Notes: generated by a model from the letters alone, not told the origin. Positions 17,259 to 29,331 are shown, counted from the stretch's first letter. The stretch is 64,000 bases of DNA from Shewanella sp. HN-41 (GCF_000217915.1 NZ_AFOZ01000022.1:1-64000), one strand, 5' to 3'. Numbers and translations are program-made.

Positions 17259-18170
17259 ATGTCAGCTATGCTCTCGGAACAAGCGTTAGAACTCATTGAT
17301 ATTGTGGCTCGTGTTGGGAGTTTTACGGCGGCAGCACATCGGCTTCACAAAGTTCCCTCCGCTGTCAGCTATGCGGTAAAACAAATAGAGGAAGAGTTAG
17401 GTGTTATCCTGTTTGAGCGGCATCATCGAAGCGTTACCTTAACTCCTGCCGGAGAACACTTTGTTAAGCAGGCGAGAAACCTACTCACGCAGATGGATGA
17501 AATGAAGCGGGGTACTCAACGGGTTGCAAATGGTTGGCAGCCCACCCTATCGATCGCGTTAGATAATATAGTACGTGCCGATAGGATAAGTGTGCTGATC
17601 GCTGATTTTTACCGTCATTTCCATGATATTGAGCTCATCATCCGTATCGAAGTGTTCAACGGGGTGTGGGAAGCGCTGGCAACGGGTCGCAGTGATATTG
17701 CTATTGGTGCTACCACCGCCATTCCTGTTGGCGGAGTCTACCAATATAAAGATATGGGCGATATTGAATGGGCATTTTTAGTGAGTAAAAATCACCCCTT
17801 AGCCAATGTTGATCGCCCATTAACCGACGATGAGCTGCGCCCTTTCCCCTCAATTTGTTTAGAAGATACTTCACGGGAAATTCCCAAACGTATGACTTGG
17901 CTTCTTGAAAATCAGCGCCGATTAGTAGTGCCAGATTGGATCAGGGCAATCAATTGTTTCCGTGAAGGTTTAGGTGTGGGTTATATGCCTGTTCATTTAG
18001 CTAGTGTGTTTATTAAAGCGGGTGCCTTAGTGCAGAAACAGCTTGAAAATCCAAAACAAACAAGCCCTTGTTGCCTCGCTTGGAATGCCGATAAAATGTC
18101 ACCTGCCCTTGTCTGGGTGCTGGATTACCTTGGTGATACTGAAAAACTTCACCGGGAATGGCTAGCTTGA
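17259..18170 (+). CDS. punR: LysR-family regulator PunR
   Basis: A 303-residue LysR-type regulator: N-terminal winged helix-turn-helix (TAAAHRLHKVPSAVSYAVKQ at about 25-44) and a C-terminal ligand-binding domain. Long stretches match what I recall of E. coli PunR (YdhB): DFYRHF, EVFNGVWEAL, GATTAIPVGG, EDTSR and the end LDYLGDTEKLHREWL. PunR activates the adjacent divergent punC. The ATG at 17259 gives MSAMLSEQ; an ATG three codons later is equally possible, and neither has a strong ribosome site. Confidence 0.82.
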   Translation: MSAMLSEQALELIDIVARVGSFTAAAHRLHKVPSAVSYAVKQIEEELGVILFERHHRSVTLTPAGEHFVKQARNLLTQMDEMKRGTQRVANGWQPTLSIALDNIVRADRISVLIADFYRHFHDIELIIRIEVFNGVWEALATGRSDIAIGATTAIPVGGVYQYKDMGDIEWAFLVSKNHPLANVDRPLTDDELRPFPSICLEDTSREIPKRMTWLLENQRRLVVPDWIRAINCFREGLGVGYMPVHLASVFIKAGALVQKQLENPKQTSPCCLAWNADKMSPALVWVLDYLGDTEKLHREWLA

Positions 18171-18444
18171 CGCTATCGCGGTTAAGGTTGAATTAACGTC
18201 ATTATGATGTGCTTGCAAAGAGTGGCGTGCATTAAATTCACTCTTTTTATACCTATGGTAAAACTTTACATAAAAATCAATATTAACAATTTGTTATTCA
18301 AAGATTGAAGACTTTTACCCATACTGCAACTAGCGTATCATCGATAAAGCGCCATCGTTTGTTTTTTGTGGAAACGGTTCGGGAACTAAAGTTACCGTGA
18401 AAAATCAAAATGATCAGTTTAGAAATGTGTCAATGGAGAACAAC

Positions 18445-19105
18445 ATGACTCAACAAACCTTGTACTCAACGAGTACCTCAACACTGGAAGTGAACAAACT
18501 TCTCAAAAATACCTATTTATTATTAGCCATGACCTTAGCGTTCTCTGCGCTTTGTGCAGGCTTAGCCATGGCGTTCAATATCAGCCCATTAATGTCCCTA
18601 GGCTTATCCATTGGTGGCTTAGTGCTCTTATTCGTCACCCTGCGTAAGGCAGATTCTGCGGCGGGGATCTTCTGGGTGTTTGCCTTTACGGGTATGGAAG
18701 GCGCATCCCTTGGCTATATGCTCAACCATTACGCTGGCATGACCAATGGCTCAGAACTTATTATGCAAGCCCTTGGTTTAACATCGGTTATCTTTATTGC
18801 CCTGTCAGCCTATGCAGTCACAACGAAAAAAGATTTCTCTTTCATGCGTGGCTTCTTATTTGCAGGTTTAATTGTGGTAATCGCCGCAGCAGTCATTAAT
18901 ATTTTCGTCGGTAATAGTGTTGCCTTTATGGCCATTAACGCAGGCCTTGCGCTGCTTATGACTGGCTTTATCCTGTTCGATACCAGTCGTATCGTTAATG
19001 GCGGAGAAACCAATTATATCCGTGCAACCATTGCGCTATATCTGGACTTTTTTAAACCTCTTTATTGCCATTTTGCATTTGCTGGGTGTAGGTAACGATG
19101 ACTGA
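18445..19105 (+). CDS. Bax inhibitor-1/YccA family membrane protein, frameshifted near the C-terminus
   Basis: A TMBIM-family inner-membrane protein with seven hydrophobic segments, for example KKDFSFMRGFLFAGL and NAGLALLMTGFILFDTSRIV, followed by the family signature GGETNYIRATIALYLD. Just after this, a six-T run at 19048-19053 shifts the frame and gives an aberrant end at 19095. With five T the frame continues as DFLNLFIAILHLLGVGNDD to a TGA at 19103-19105, the normal C-terminus of this family. The ATG at 18445 is preceded by GGAG; an upstream in-frame ATG at 18397 is less likely. In E. coli YccA relatives modulate FtsH proteolysis. Confidence 0.85.
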
Positions 19106-19131
19106 TCCCTTTTTGGGACAACTTACGCTAG

Positions 19132-19158
19132 AATGGCCCTACTTTTAGGGCCATTTTT
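19132..19158 (+). terminator. Terminator after the YccA-family gene
   Basis: AATGGCCCT (19132-19140) pairs with AGGGCCATT (19147-19155) and is followed by T residues. It ends only 4 bp before the tusD start, so tusD may have a leader that is co-transcribed through it or a promoter inside the hairpin region. Confidence 0.75.
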
Positions 19159-19161
19159 ATT

Positions 19162-19554
19162 ATGATGAGCAAATTTATTATTCAAGTGAACGGGCCTGCC
19201 TATGGCTCGTCGGCAAGTGTGAATGCCCTACGTTTCACCCAAGCGGCGCTTTTGAGCGGCCATCAAGTGATATGTGTATTTTTTTACCAAGATGGGGTTT
19301 ATAACTCCACGGAGCTTAATTTACCCGCATCCGATGAATATGATGTAGTGCAACAATGGAAAATATTAGCGGCAAAGTACCAAGTTCCGCTGGTTAATTG
19401 TGTGTCCGCCGCCCTACGCCGCGGAATTATTGCACAGCAAGATGCGCAGGAAAATGGCCTATCCCATTGGAATGTCGGGCAGCCTTTTATTATGGGTGGC
19501 CTAGGTGAACTTGTGACGGGTATCGAATCTGCTGATCGTTTGATCTGTTTTTAA
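19162..19554 (+). CDS. tusD: Sulfurtransferase complex subunit TusD
   Basis: A 130-residue cytoplasmic DsrE-family protein, the sulfur-accepting subunit of TusBCD in the sulfur relay for 2-thiouridine at tRNA wobble position 34. NCVSAALRRGI at about 77-87 contains the catalytic Cys that takes persulfide sulfur from TusA. The N-terminus (QVNGPAYGSSASVNALRF) is typical. Two adjacent ATGs (19162, 19165) are possible. First gene of tusDCBE. Confidence 0.95.
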   Translation: MMSKFIIQVNGPAYGSSASVNALRFTQAALLSGHQVICVFFYQDGVYNSTELNLPASDEYDVVQQWKILAAKYQVPLVNCVSAALRRGIIAQQDAQENGLSHWNVGQPFIMGGLGELVTGIESADRLICF

Positions 19555-19568
19555 CCTTCGGAAATCCT

Positions 19569-19925
19569 ATGAAAAAAATCTGTATTCTGTTCCGAAGTGC
19601 ACCCCACGGAACAACGAAAGGTCGTGAGGGGTTAGATTTGGCACTGCTTAGTGCCAGTTTCGAACAGGAAGTGAGCCTAGTGTTTGTCGATGAAGGTGTA
19701 CTGCATCTTCTTAAAGATCAGCAACCTGAACTAATTGGTGGTAAAGATTATCTGGCCACATTTAAGGCACTTCCTCTTTATGATATTGAGTCTGTGTTGG
19801 TCTGCAAACAATCCCTCGGCGATTATGGTTTAAGCCATGGTTTGCTCGCCATCCCAGTCACAATTGTGAACGATGAAGCGATTGCTGCCCATTTAAAATC
19901 GGTAGATGAGGTCTTAGTATTCTAA
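19569..19925 (+). CDS. tusC: Sulfurtransferase complex subunit TusC
   Basis: A 118-residue DsrF-like subunit of the TusBCD hexamer. FRSAPHGTTKGREGLDLAL in the N-terminus is the family signature. Its TAA stop shares a base with the tusB ATG, which indicates translational coupling. No catalytic role is known; it is a structural subunit. Confidence 0.94.
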   Translation: MKKICILFRSAPHGTTKGREGLDLALLSASFEQEVSLVFVDEGVLHLLKDQQPELIGGKDYLATFKALPLYDIESVLVCKQSLGDYGLSHGLLAIPVTIVNDEAIAAHLKSVDEVLVF

Positions 19926-20206
19926 TGATTTTGCATCATATTCAAACATCTCCTAACCGAGATAATGCCCTTAAACTTTGCTTACGTTACGCCTGTAAGG
20001 AAGATGCCATTCTACTCTCCAGCGATGGTGTTAATGCACTACTGCTACGTCAATGGGCGATGGCATTATCACCATTCAAACTTATGGTGCTGAGGGATGA
20101 TGTGATTGCTCGCGGCTTAACGGAGCGATTAGCGAATGTCTGTCAGATTGATTACAACGAGTTTGTCGCTCAAACGCTAGTGCATGATAAGGTGATAACG
20201 TGGTAA
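19925..20206 (+). CDS. tusB: Sulfurtransferase complex subunit TusB
   Basis: A 93-residue DsrH-like subunit of TusBCD ([10 protein letters not shown] start, C-terminal DKVITW). It overlaps tusC by one base and tusE by 7 bp. The order tusD-tusC-tusB matches E. coli. Confidence 0.93.
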   Translation: MILHHIQTSPNRDNALKLCLRYACKEDAILLSSDGVNALLLRQWAMALSPFKLMVLRDDVIARGLTERLANVCQIDYNEFVAQTLVHDKVITW

Positions 20207-20538
20207 ATCCGCTGCAATTTAATGGTGTCGATATTGAGCGCGACCATCAGGGATATTTAAAAAATATCACGGATTGGCACCCAGATCTGGCACCACTTTT
20301 GGCCCAAGAGGAACAAATTGAACTCACACCAGCCCACTGGGAAGTGATCCATTTTGTCAGGGATTTTTATCTGGAATATAAAACCAGCCCGGCTATCCGC
20401 GTGCTCGTCAAGGCCATAGGTCAAACACTGGGGCCAGATAAAGGTAACTCTAAATATCTTTATACCCTATTCCCTATTGGTCCCGCGAAGCAAGCAACAA
20501 AGATTGCTGGCTTACCAAAACCAGCTAAATGCATTTAA
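20200..20538 (+). CDS. tusE: Sulfurtransferase TusE (DsrC family)
   Basis: A 112-residue DsrC/TusE-family protein that takes sulfur from TusD and hands it to MnmA. The C-terminal arm GLPKPAKCI ends with the conserved penultimate Cys that carries the persulfide. [16 protein letters not shown] near residue 25 is also typical. It starts at GTG (20200), inside the end of tusB. In E. coli tusE lies apart from tusBCD, so the fused operon here differs. Confidence 0.94.
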   Translation: MVNPLQFNGVDIERDHQGYLKNITDWHPDLAPLLAQEEQIELTPAHWEVIHFVRDFYLEYKTSPAIRVLVKAIGQTLGPDKGNSKYLYTLFPIGPAKQATKIAGLPKPAKCI

Positions 20539-20597
20539 TCTCAATAATTTGATTTTTATATGTTTGTGCTAGTGAGCTAAAAAACACCATTTAACAT

Positions 20598-20631
20598 AAA
20601 AGGCATGTTCCTTCGGGAGACATGCCTTTTT
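20598..20631 (+). terminator. Terminator after tusE, active on both strands
   Basis: AAAAGGCATGT pairs with ACATGCCTTTT around an arm containing a TTCG tetraloop; flanking A and T runs allow use by the tusE transcript and by the leftward serS-20652 transcript. Confidence 0.85.
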
Positions 20632-20651
20632 ATTGCACAACATGAGTCGTA

Positions 20652-20774
20652 TTAATTCACGTTTTCTAACACAACCCAAACGGCTTTGCCTAGGGTCGCC
20701 AACATGACCGCACCAAAGACGGCAATAATGGCGGTATAGGAAAGCCAACGAAGATAACGTTGACCTTTATCCAT
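20652..20774 (-). CDS. 40-residue single-helix membrane protein downstream of serS
   Basis: A very short frame of 40 residues opening MDKGQRYLRWLSYTA. Residues 11-36 form one hydrophobic helix (AIIAVFGAVMLATLGKAVWVV), with positive charges before it, so the N-terminus probably stays in the cytoplasm. It begins 21 bp after the serS stop in the same direction and ends before a bidirectional terminator, so it would be the last gene of the operon. No strong ribosome site is seen. Function unknown; the call rests on the clean helix and the operon fit. Confidence 0.55.
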   Translation of the reverse strand: MDKGQRYLRWLSYTAIIAVFGAVMLATLGKAVWVVLENVN

Positions 20775-20795
20775 AACGTTTTGCGCAGTATTCCA

Positions 20796-22100
<1,305 letters not shown>

Positions 22101-22475
22101 TTAAATGCGAGAAAACACCAGTTGCTGACCTAAATAAACCACAAATAAACATAAACTTAGGTTCAGCACCACATTCAAAATCGCCTTCAGCCAATTCCCT
22201 TCTTGCATCAGCAATAAGGTTTCATTGGAGAAAGTCGAAAACGTTGTCAAAGCACCCAATAGGCCAACACCTATTAAAGCCTTGAGTTCGGGGCTGATAT
22301 GACTCATTTGCCCCAGTGCGTAAATAACGCCCATAAAAAATGAACCAATAACATTGACCAACAGTGTACCAAAAGGAAAACTGCTACCAAATACTTGGAT
22401 CATGAATATTGAAATAAGATAGCGAAAAACCGCACCAATTGAACCTCCGAGCGCAACGAGTAAGAGATTAGTCAT
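22101..22475 (-). CDS. crcB: Fluoride channel/exporter CrcB (Fluc)
   Basis: A small inner-membrane fluoride channel of 124 residues with four helices. [11 protein letters not shown] at the N-terminus, [10 protein letters not shown] in the middle and [13 protein letters not shown] (the Phe-box and central Na site region) are family signatures. The ATG at 22475 overlaps the end of rarA by 8 bp, so it is translationally coupled. A start five codons upstream exists but lies deeper in rarA. No fluoride riboswitch is seen. Confidence 0.94.
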   Translation of the reverse strand: MTNLLLVALGGSIGAVFRYLISIFMIQVFGSSFPFGTLLVNVIGSFFMGVIYALGQMSHISPELKALIGVGLLGALTTFSTFSNETLLLMQEGNWLKAILNVVLNLSLCLFVVYLGQQLVFSRI

Positions 22476-23799
22476 ATCTTTTAATCTCACTGGCCTGATC
22501 TAATTGGGCTAATTGCGCCAATTTGTCCTTAATTCGCTTCTCAAATCCCCGTTCGGTCGGGAAATAGAATCGCGACTCTTTTAAGGATTCGGGGAAATAA
22601 TTCTCGCCACTGGCATAGGCATTGGGTTCATCGTGGGCATAGCGATACTCTGCACCAAAACCCATTTCCGCCATGAGTTTGGTCGGTGCATTACGCAGAT
22701 GATAAGGCACGGCCTCTTGGCCAGTTTCACTTGCCAGCGCCCTCGCCGCTTTAAAGGCGGTGTACACTGCATTACTCTTAGGTGCACTGGCTAAATACAC
22801 AATCGCCTGCGCAATCGCCCGTTCACCCTCGGCTGGCCCGACGCGGTGGAAACAATCCCAGGCATTGAGTGCTATGGTCATGGCCGCAGGATCGGCATTA
22901 CCCACATCTTCCGAGGCTATAGCTAATAAGCGTCTGGCGACATAGAGCGGATCGCCACCGCCTTCTAAAATGCGGCAGAACCAATACAGCGCGGCGTCCG
23001 GCGCCGAGCCGCGAATCGATTTGTGTACCGCCGATATTAAATCGTAAAACTGATCGCCATTTTTATCGAACCCCGCCACTTGATGACCAGCAACTTGTAC
23101 CAGCATCTCTGTGGTAAAACTGCCACCATCGGCCACCATATCGCTCATCAACTCAAGCAGGTTCAGCGCCTTGCGTGCATCGCCGTCACATAACTGCGCC
23201 AGCTTCTTGAGCACATCACTCGGCATGACTAACTGACGTTGACCTAAACCTCGCTCAGTATCCGTTAAAGCTTGGGTGATGATATGCACTATCTCATCTT
23301 GGCTTAAGCGCTTGATAAGATAGACACGTGCCCGTGAGAGTAAGGCATTATTGATTTCGAAGGATGGATTCTCCGTCGTCGCACCGATAAAAATAACCGT
23401 TCCGTCTTCAATAAAGGGCAGAAAGGCATCCTGTTGGCTCTTATTGAATCGATGCACTTCATCGACAAATAATAAGGTGCGTTGTCCCCGGGACTGAGCA
23501 ACCGCTTTGGCTTGCTCAATGGCGGCACGGATATCTTTCACCCCAGAAGTGACCGCCGAAATGCGTTCAACATGGGCATTTGAATAATGGGCGATCAGTT
23601 CGGCTAAGGTTGTTTTACCTGTACCTGGTGGTCCCCATAACATCATCGAATGGGCACGCCCGGCTTCCAATGCTTTGCGTAGCGGTTGGCCTTCACCCAA
23701 CAAATGAGCTTGACCTATATATTCAGCGATCGACCTAGGCCGCATACGCGCGGCTAGCGGACGAAAATCGGGGGCGAAATCAAAGGATAAACTGCTCAC
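22468..23799 (-). CDS. rarA: Replication-associated recombination protein A (RarA/MgsA)
   Basis: An AAA+ ATPase of 443 residues acting at stalled replication forks. Walker [14 protein letters not shown] at about 55, Walker [11 protein letters not shown] at about 110, sensor 1 [10 protein letters not shown]. The C-terminus has the MgsA tetramerisation region with ENYFPE. It lies 8 bp downstream of lolA. Confidence 0.96.
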   Translation of the reverse strand: MSSLSFDFAPDFRPLAARMRPRSIAEYIGQAHLLGEGQPLRKALEAGRAHSMMLWGPPGTGKTTLAELIAHYSNAHVERISAVTSGVKDIRAAIEQAKAVAQSRGQRTLLFVDEVHRFNKSQQDAFLPFIEDGTVIFIGATTENPSFEINNALLSRARVYLIKRLSQDEIVHIITQALTDTERGLGQRQLVMPSDVLKKLAQLCDGDARKALNLLELMSDMVADGGSFTTEMLVQVAGHQVAGFDKNGDQFYDLISAVHKSIRGSAPDAALYWFCRILEGGGDPLYVARRLLAIASEDVGNADPAAMTIALNAWDCFHRVGPAEGERAIAQAIVYLASAPKSNAVYTAFKAARALASETGQEAVPYHLRNAPTKLMAEMGFGAEYRYAHDEPNAYASGENYFPESLKESRFYFPTERGFEKRIKDKLAQLAQLDQASEIKRYD

Positions 23800-23807
23800 G
23801 CTCTGGC

Positions 23808-24431
23808 CTAGTGCGGTGTGTTAAGACGCTGATCATCAACATCGACATTATCAGGCAACACAAACTTAAACAGAGACCTATCGTCTGTGCTAATGGCTTG
23901 TTGATTGCTCAAATCAAATTGGCTCAGATTACCTTTATCGTCAAGCACATTGAACTTAGCCAGCTTCGAATCTTTGAAACACACATTGACAGTCACTATA
24001 CCCGCATCGATAGCCTTAGGTTTTATCCCATAGCAGTCTTGTTTTTTAGTGACTGAATATTGTGACCAAGTGGCATCATCACGGTGCACTAATAGCGCAA
24101 TGGGAGAAGCATTAATCGCTTCTGCAAAATCCATAATGACCACTTCTTCGGCAAATGGATTGTAGATCCATAAATCTTTACCATCTGCGACGATTTGAGA
24201 CTCATCGGGTGCGGTTAGATGCCAATAAAACTGGTTAGGATGGGCAAGCGCGAATATGCCAGCTCCCGTTTGGATGACCTTATTATTGACATCGGTAACG
24301 GTTTGCTTGAAATCTGCCTTGAGGGATTCTGTGCCGTTTAAGGTCTCGCGTAATTGCTTAGCATCATCGGCCAACACTGCATTGCTGTATAACAATGGTG
24401 ATAACAACACAGCACACAACAGTTTTTTCAT
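23808..24431 (-). CDS. lolA: Outer-membrane lipoprotein carrier protein LolA
   Basis: A periplasmic chaperone that moves lipoproteins from LolCDE to LolB. It has 207 residues with a Sec signal peptide ([20 protein letters not shown], cleavage near residue 21) and the family segments [24 protein letters not shown] and [11 protein letters not shown]. It lies 70 bp after ftsK in the usual ftsK-lolA-rarA order. Confidence 0.96.
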   Translation of the reverse strand: MKKLLCAVLLSPLLYSNAVLADDAKQLRETLNGTESLKADFKQTVTDVNNKVIQTGAGIFALAHPNQFYWHLTAPDESQIVADGKDLWIYNPFAEEVVIMDFAEAINASPIALLVHRDDATWSQYSVTKKQDCYGIKPKAIDAGIVTVNVCFKDSKLAKFNVLDDKGNLSQFDLSNQQAISTDDRSLFKFVLPDNVDVDDQRLNTPH

Positions 24432-24500
24432 AGGTATCCTTTGGACTAAAACCTGAACTCACCGCATTATGGCGAGCTCAAACTGACATTTAGCTTAACA

Positions 24501-27206
24501 TTAATAGTGTTTAGGTGCCGGAGGTGCCAGCACTTCGCGGTTACCATTATGACCTTGAGCCGAGACGACCCCCTGCATTTCCATTTGTTCGATAATACGC
24601 GCCGCACGGTTGTAACCAATCTTAAACTTGCGCTGCACGCTAGAAATCGAGCCGCGGCGCGTTTCGGTTACAAAGGCTACGGCCTCATCGTAAAGTGGAT
24701 CGTAATCTTCATCGGATTCAGCGGTCTCACCCGGCAATAACACTTGCTCGCCTTCACTGACACCATTAAGAATTTCATCAATATACTGGGGCTTGCCGCG
24801 AGCACACCAATCAGCCACCACACGGTGAACTTCATGATCGTCAATAAAGGCACCATGGACCCGATTTGGCACCGCTGTGCCGGGGGGGAGGAATAACATG
24901 TCTCCCATACCTAACAGGGTCTCTGCTCCCTGTTGATCTAAAATAGTGCGCGAATCAATACGCGATGACACTTGGAATGCCATCCGTGTCGGAATGTTCG
25001 CCTTGATCAAACCCGTGATCACATCCACCGATGGGCGTTGGGTCGCTAAAATTAAATGGATACCAGCCGCACGAGCCTTCTGGGCAATACGAGCAATAAG
25101 CTCTTCTACTTTCTTACCGACAATCATCATCATATCGGCAAATTCGTCGACCACGACGACAATGGAAGGTAACTTATCTAATGCGGGGGCTTCGGGTTCC
25201 ATGCTGTCCGATGACTTCCACATAGGATCTAAAATCACTTCACCGTTGGCTTTCGCCTCGGCAATTTTCGCGTTATAGCCCTTAATATTGCGAACACCCA
25301 TCATGGACATTAATTTATAGCGACGCTCCATCTCGCCCACACACCAACGCAGTGCATTGGCGGCTTCTTTCATATCGGTCACGACTTCACATAGCAAATG
25401 CGGAATGCCTTCATAGACTGACAGTTCCAACATTTTGGGGTCGATCATGATAAAGCGCACATCCTCGGGGCCAGACTTGTAAAGCAGGCTCGTGATCATC
25501 ACGTTAACCCCCACAGACTTACCCGAGCCTGTGGTACCAGCAACCAATAAATGCGGCATTTTACCTAAGTCAACCACCACAGGCTCACCCGCAATATCTT
25601 GACCAAGTACCATAGTGAGGTTCGACTTGCTCTCAGTGAACGCAGTGCAATCGAGCACATCTCGCATAAATACGGTTTCACGGAATTTATTCGGTAGCTC
25701 CAGTCCTACATAGGCCTTACCGGGGATAACCTCAACGACACGCACGCTTTCCGCCAGTAATGAGCGAGCTAAATCCTTGGATAAATTAGAAATTTTAGAC
25801 GCTTTCACGCCGGGAGCTAACTCTAACTCAAAGCGAGTGATCACCGGCCCTGGATACACACCGACAACATTGGCAATAATATTAAAGTCCGCCAATTTAA
25901 CTTCCACTAGGCGAGCAACTTGTTCAAGTTCCTCGGGGCTTATGGGATTCTTTTTACGATCGGGGACATCCAACAGGCTAATACTTGGTAATGAGTCCAT
26001 AGGTTTGGCTGGTACAGGCTTATCTGCTTGACCAGGCAATACCACGATACCATCGACGATTTTTGCCTTTTGATCTTGCTTCCTGCGTTGGGCGGTGACG
26101 GCACCCGTCGATGCTTTGGTATCAAAATCGATAACATCCTCATCGCTAAAATCTAAAGTGACGTCATCATCGTCATCCGTAAATGCCTCACGGCCAAACA
26201 CAGGTTCATCTTCTTCAGCGTCAAAGGTGTGGAAGCCTGCATCATACTCAACGTCATCGATATGGCTGGGCTTTGCCACCCAAGGCGGCGCCTCAAAATG
26301 ACCGTGTTCAGCAATAGCTTCCTGTTTATCGATCTGTGGTTCAACCCGCTGATTAACAGTGTTTTTAGCACTGCTTAAGCTCAAAATTTTAGCAAGAGGC
26401 GAACGTTTTTTCTGCGCGGGTTCCTGGTTTTGGGTGTCCTCTGTGCTTATGTCATCTACTTTTTGGGGCACAATCACCTTGGTAGGCACACGTTCATGTA
26501 CTCTGGACGTGTCAATGGCATGCTGGGAATCACGACGTTGCTTAAACTTCTCAACAACCGACATAAAACCACGGGTATCTTCGGTCTCATGTTCACGTTT
26601 CATGGCCTGAGGCAGACGCTTGAGTTGGTTATATAGCCAAATGGAAGCAAAGCCGAGTTTTTCAACCACAGTCAACCAGCTAATCCCCGTGAGCAAGGTA
26701 AAGCCAGAACCTAAAAAACACAGCAATAACAGAGTCGTACCGAGTTTATTAAAATACGGTAGCATGGCTTGACCTATTACGTCCCCCGCAACACCGCCAG
26801 CAGAAAACTCATAGATGTTATTGGCATTCATGCTAGCTAAAGCGGAAAAACCAAGGATAAGTAATAAGAAACCTATGATACGTAATGCGACTGAAAAATA
26901 ATCAATTTCGAGCAGATCATGGGCGCGTTTAAACAATAACCAACCCGTTGATGCCACAATAATCGGCATGATATAAGCGGTAACACCAAAAAAATATAAC
27001 AGTATGTCGGCAATCCAAGCACCAACAGCACCAGTCCAATTTCTGATCTCACCTTGAAAATGCGACTGACTCCAACCCGGATCCGATGGGTTAAAGCTGG
27101 TCAGCGCGAGAAGAATATAAGTGGCGAGAACACAACATATAATCAGTCCACCTTCGAGTAGACGTTGCAGCCCTGTGAGCGTGCGTACACTATTTCCTTG
27201 AGACAA
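24501..27206 (-). CDS. ftsK: DNA translocase FtsK
   Basis: The septal DNA pump that coordinates chromosome segregation and dimer resolution with division. It has 901 residues: four N-terminal membrane helices (about 20-200), a shorter acidic linker than in E. coli, then the RecA-like motor with Walker [13 protein letters not shown] and Walker [13 protein letters not shown], and the C-terminal gamma winged helix ([19 protein letters not shown]) that reads KOPS and activates XerD. Complete and typical. Confidence 0.97.
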   Translation of the reverse strand: MSQGNSVRTLTGLQRLLEGGLIICCVLATYILLALTSFNPSDPGWSQSHFQGEIRNWTGAVGAWIADILLYFFGVTAYIMPIIVASTGWLLFKRAHDLLEIDYFSVALRIIGFLLLILGFSALASMNANNIYEFSAGGVAGDVIGQAMLPYFNKLGTTLLLLCFLGSGFTLLTGISWLTVVEKLGFASIWLYNQLKRLPQAMKREHETEDTRGFMSVVEKFKQRRDSQHAIDTSRVHERVPTKVIVPQKVDDISTEDTQNQEPAQKKRSPLAKILSLSSAKNTVNQRVEPQIDKQEAIAEHGHFEAPPWVAKPSHIDDVEYDAGFHTFDAEEDEPVFGREAFTDDDDDVTLDFSDEDVIDFDTKASTGAVTAQRRKQDQKAKIVDGIVVLPGQADKPVPAKPMDSLPSISLLDVPDRKKNPISPEELEQVARLVEVKLADFNIIANVVGVYPGPVITRFELELAPGVKASKISNLSKDLARSLLAESVRVVEVIPGKAYVGLELPNKFRETVFMRDVLDCTAFTESKSNLTMVLGQDIAGEPVVVDLGKMPHLLVAGTTGSGKSVGVNVMITSLLYKSGPEDVRFIMIDPKMLELSVYEGIPHLLCEVVTDMKEAANALRWCVGEMERRYKLMSMMGVRNIKGYNAKIAEAKANGEVILDPMWKSSDSMEPEAPALDKLPSIVVVVDEFADMMMIVGKKVEELIARIAQKARAAGIHLILATQRPSVDVITGLIKANIPTRMAFQVSSRIDSRTILDQQGAETLLGMGDMLFLPPGTAVPNRVHGAFIDDHEVHRVVADWCARGKPQYIDEILNGVSEGEQVLLPGETAESDEDYDPLYDEAVAFVTETRRGSISSVQRKFKIGYNRAARIIEQMEMQGVVSAQGHNGNREVLAPPAPKHY

Positions 27207-27529
27207 ACGACATAATCCATAAAAAATGAAAACAGGTGAGCTAACGATACCAGAATCCCACTAAATGTGGAGCACATTAGCCTGTTTTTCTCCTGAGATT
27301 TGTCCGCAGGAGACAAAAAATAACCGTTCCTCAACATAAAGGAACATATTTAGCATTAACCAATTAGAACACAGAGACTTTCTGCTTGTAACTTGTACAC
27401 AAACAACCTAAAAAAATGCCCCTAAGCTGGCTACTTAAGGGCGTTGCAAGGTCGAGTGTGCGTTGGCAAGAGAGCGTCAATAAATAAGGGGCCTTGGCCC
27501 CTTATGTAAAACCAAACAATCAGGGTAAT
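27207..27529 (-). other. lrp-ftsK intergenic region (323 bp)
   Basis: Holds the lrp terminator (27410-27442), a GGGGCC/GGCCCC inverted repeat at 27486-27503 just past lrp, and the presumed ftsK promoter nearer 27207. No further gene is supported. Confidence 0.6.
27410..27442 (-). terminator. Terminator of lrp
   Basis: GCCCCTAAG (27418-27426) pairs with CTTAAGGGC (27434-27442) with one mismatch. On the minus strand a seven-T run follows. It lies about 90 bp past the lrp stop. Confidence 0.7.
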
Positions 27530-28036
27530 TTAGATATCTGAGAGTAGATGATTTATCGCTACACGACTGGTGTGTTTTACTTCTTCCATCACAACGTATG
27601 TACGAGTATCTGAAACGGAAGGTAATTTTAGCAATGTCTCACCTAATAGACGGCGATACGCCGACATATCAGAAACACGCGTTTTTAATAAGTAATCAAA
27701 GTCGCCCGAAACGAGATGGCATTCTTGAATATCATCCAGTAATTGCACTGCGCGATTAAACTTATCAAACACTTCGGGCGTATCACGGCTTAAAGTGATT
27801 TCCACGAATACCAGTAGGGATGCACCCAGGAAATGGGGATTAACCAGCGCGGTATAGCCGTTGATATATCCTTGCTTTTCGAGTCGTTTCACTCTTTCTA
27901 AACACGGAGTTGGACTTAATCCAACTCTTTTTGATAACTCCACATTAGAAATGCGGCCATCAATTTGTAATTCATTAAGAATGTTGCGATCGATGCGATC
28001 CAAGTCTTTTACAGGACTCTTTTTATTATATGCCAT
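27530..28036 (-). CDS. lrp: Leucine-responsive regulatory protein Lrp
   Basis: A 168-residue AsnC/Lrp-family regulator: N-terminal helix-turn-helix (LDRIDRNILNELQIDGRISN, then ELSKRVGLSPTPCLERVKRLE) and a C-terminal RAM ligand domain. The order lrp-ftsK-lolA-rarA-serS is conserved with E. coli, so this is the true Lrp rather than a paralogue. It is divergent from ald, a common Lrp/AsnC target, sharing a 179-bp control region. Confidence 0.95.
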   Translation of the reverse strand: MAYNKKSPVKDLDRIDRNILNELQIDGRISNVELSKRVGLSPTPCLERVKRLEKQGYINGYTALVNPHFLGASLLVFVEITLSRDTPEVFDKFNRAVQLLDDIQECHLVSGDFDYLLKTRVSDMSAYRRLLGETLLKLPSVSDTRTYVVMEEVKHTSRVAINHLLSDI

Positions 28037-28215
28037 TTATTTAACCTTGCTTTATCACTAAAACAACATTTTATTCTACGTATGTCCAAAGTTCAGCAGC
28101 ATAAACTGCGTCGCCGATACTATACTAGATATCCCTGAATTAATCACGTTCAGGTCACGATAAAATAACAATTATGCCCATTAAAAGTGGGTTATCAGGC
28201 AATTGAGGCTCAAAG

Positions 28216-29331
28216 ATGATTATTGGTGTTCCAAAGGAAATTAAAAACCACGAGTATCGTGTCGGTATGGTTCCTTCAAGTGTTCGTGAGTTAGCAATAA
28301 AAGGTCACGAAGTATTTGTTGAAACAAATGCTGGTACAGGTATTGGTTTCTCAGATCAAGATTATATTGATGCTGGCGCCACAATTTTAGTGACTGCTGC
28401 TGAAGTTTTCGCTAAAGCAGAGATGATTGTAAAAGTAAAAGAGCCTCAAGCAGTTGAACGCGCTATGCTACGTCACGATCAGATTTTATTCACTTATCTG
28501 CATTTAGCGCCAGATTTACCACAAACAGAAGATTTAGTTAAAAGTGGTGCAGTTTGTATTGCCTACGAAACTGTGACGGACGACCGTGGTGGCCTGCCCT
28601 TACTTGCCCCAATGTCAGAAGTTGCTGGCCGTATGTCAATCCAAGCTGGCGCTATGGCATTAGAGAAATCTTCTGGTGGTCGCGGTATGTTACTGGGCGG
28701 CGTACCCGGTGTTGAACCTGCTAAAGTTGTCATCATTGGCGGCGGTATGGTCGGAACTAACGCCGCACAAATGGCTGTTGGTATGGGTGCCGATGTGGTT
28801 GTACTCGATCGCAGTATCGATGCACTACGTCGCTTAAATGTGCAATTCGGCTCTGCCGTAAAAGCTATTTACTCTACTGCCGATGCGATTGAACGTCATG
28901 TTATTGAAGCTGATCTTGTGATCGGTGGCGTATTGATCCCAGGTGCAGCAGCACCAAAATTGGTGACTCGCAGCATGATTTCCCGCATGAAGCCTGGTAG
29001 CGCCATTGTTGACGTTGCAATCGACCAAGGTGGTTGTGTTGAAACTTCACACGCAACCACTCACCAAGATCCTACTTATATCGTTGATGATGTTGTGCAT
29101 TACTGCGTGGCGAACATGCCAGGTGCGGTTGCTCGCACCTCCACGTTTGCACTTAACAATGCAACACTACCCTACATTCTTAAATTAGCTAACTTAGGCT
29201 ATAAAGAAGCACTGTTACAGGATAAACACCTACTGAACGGTCTGAACGTAATGCATGGTAAAGTCGTCTGTAAAGAAGTGGCTCATGCGTTAGACCTAGA
29301 GTACACAGCACCAACAACCTTATTGGTATAA
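28216..29331 (+). CDS. ald: Alanine dehydrogenase
   Basis: NAD-dependent interconversion of L-alanine and pyruvate plus ammonia, in the cytoplasm. The 371-residue protein opens MIIGVPKEIKNHEYRVGM (substrate Arg), has catalytic Lys and His in VKVKEPQ and YLHLAPD, and the NAD fold VVIIGGGMVGTNAAQMA at about 170-187. SD AGGCTC is weak but the start is conserved. It is divergent from lrp and followed by its own terminator. Confidence 0.97.
   Translation: MIIGVPKEIKNHEYRVGMVPSSVRELAIKGHEVFVETNAGTGIGFSDQDYIDAGATILVTAAEVFAKAEMIVKVKEPQAVERAMLRHDQILFTYLHLAPDLPQTEDLVKSGAVCIAYETVTDDRGGLPLLAPMSEVAGRMSIQAGAMALEKSSGGRGMLLGGVPGVEPAKVVIIGGGMVGTNAAQMAVGMGADVVVLDRSIDALRRLNVQFGSAVKAIYSTADAIERHVIEADLVIGGVLIPGAAAPKLVTRSMISRMKPGSAIVDVAIDQGGCVETSHATTHQDPTYIVDDVVHYCVANMPGAVARTSTFALNNATLPYILKLANLGYKEALLQDKHLLNGLNVMHGKVVCKEVAHALDLEYTAPTTLLV

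Noticed and set aside
22476-22520. Fluoride riboswitch before crcB
   Set aside because: crcB begins inside the end of rarA, leaving no leader for a riboswitch.
27289-27313. Inverted repeat TCTCCTG/CAGGAGA upstream of ftsK
   Set aside because: The stem is 7 bp and no T run follows on either strand in the right orientation, so it is not supported as a terminator.
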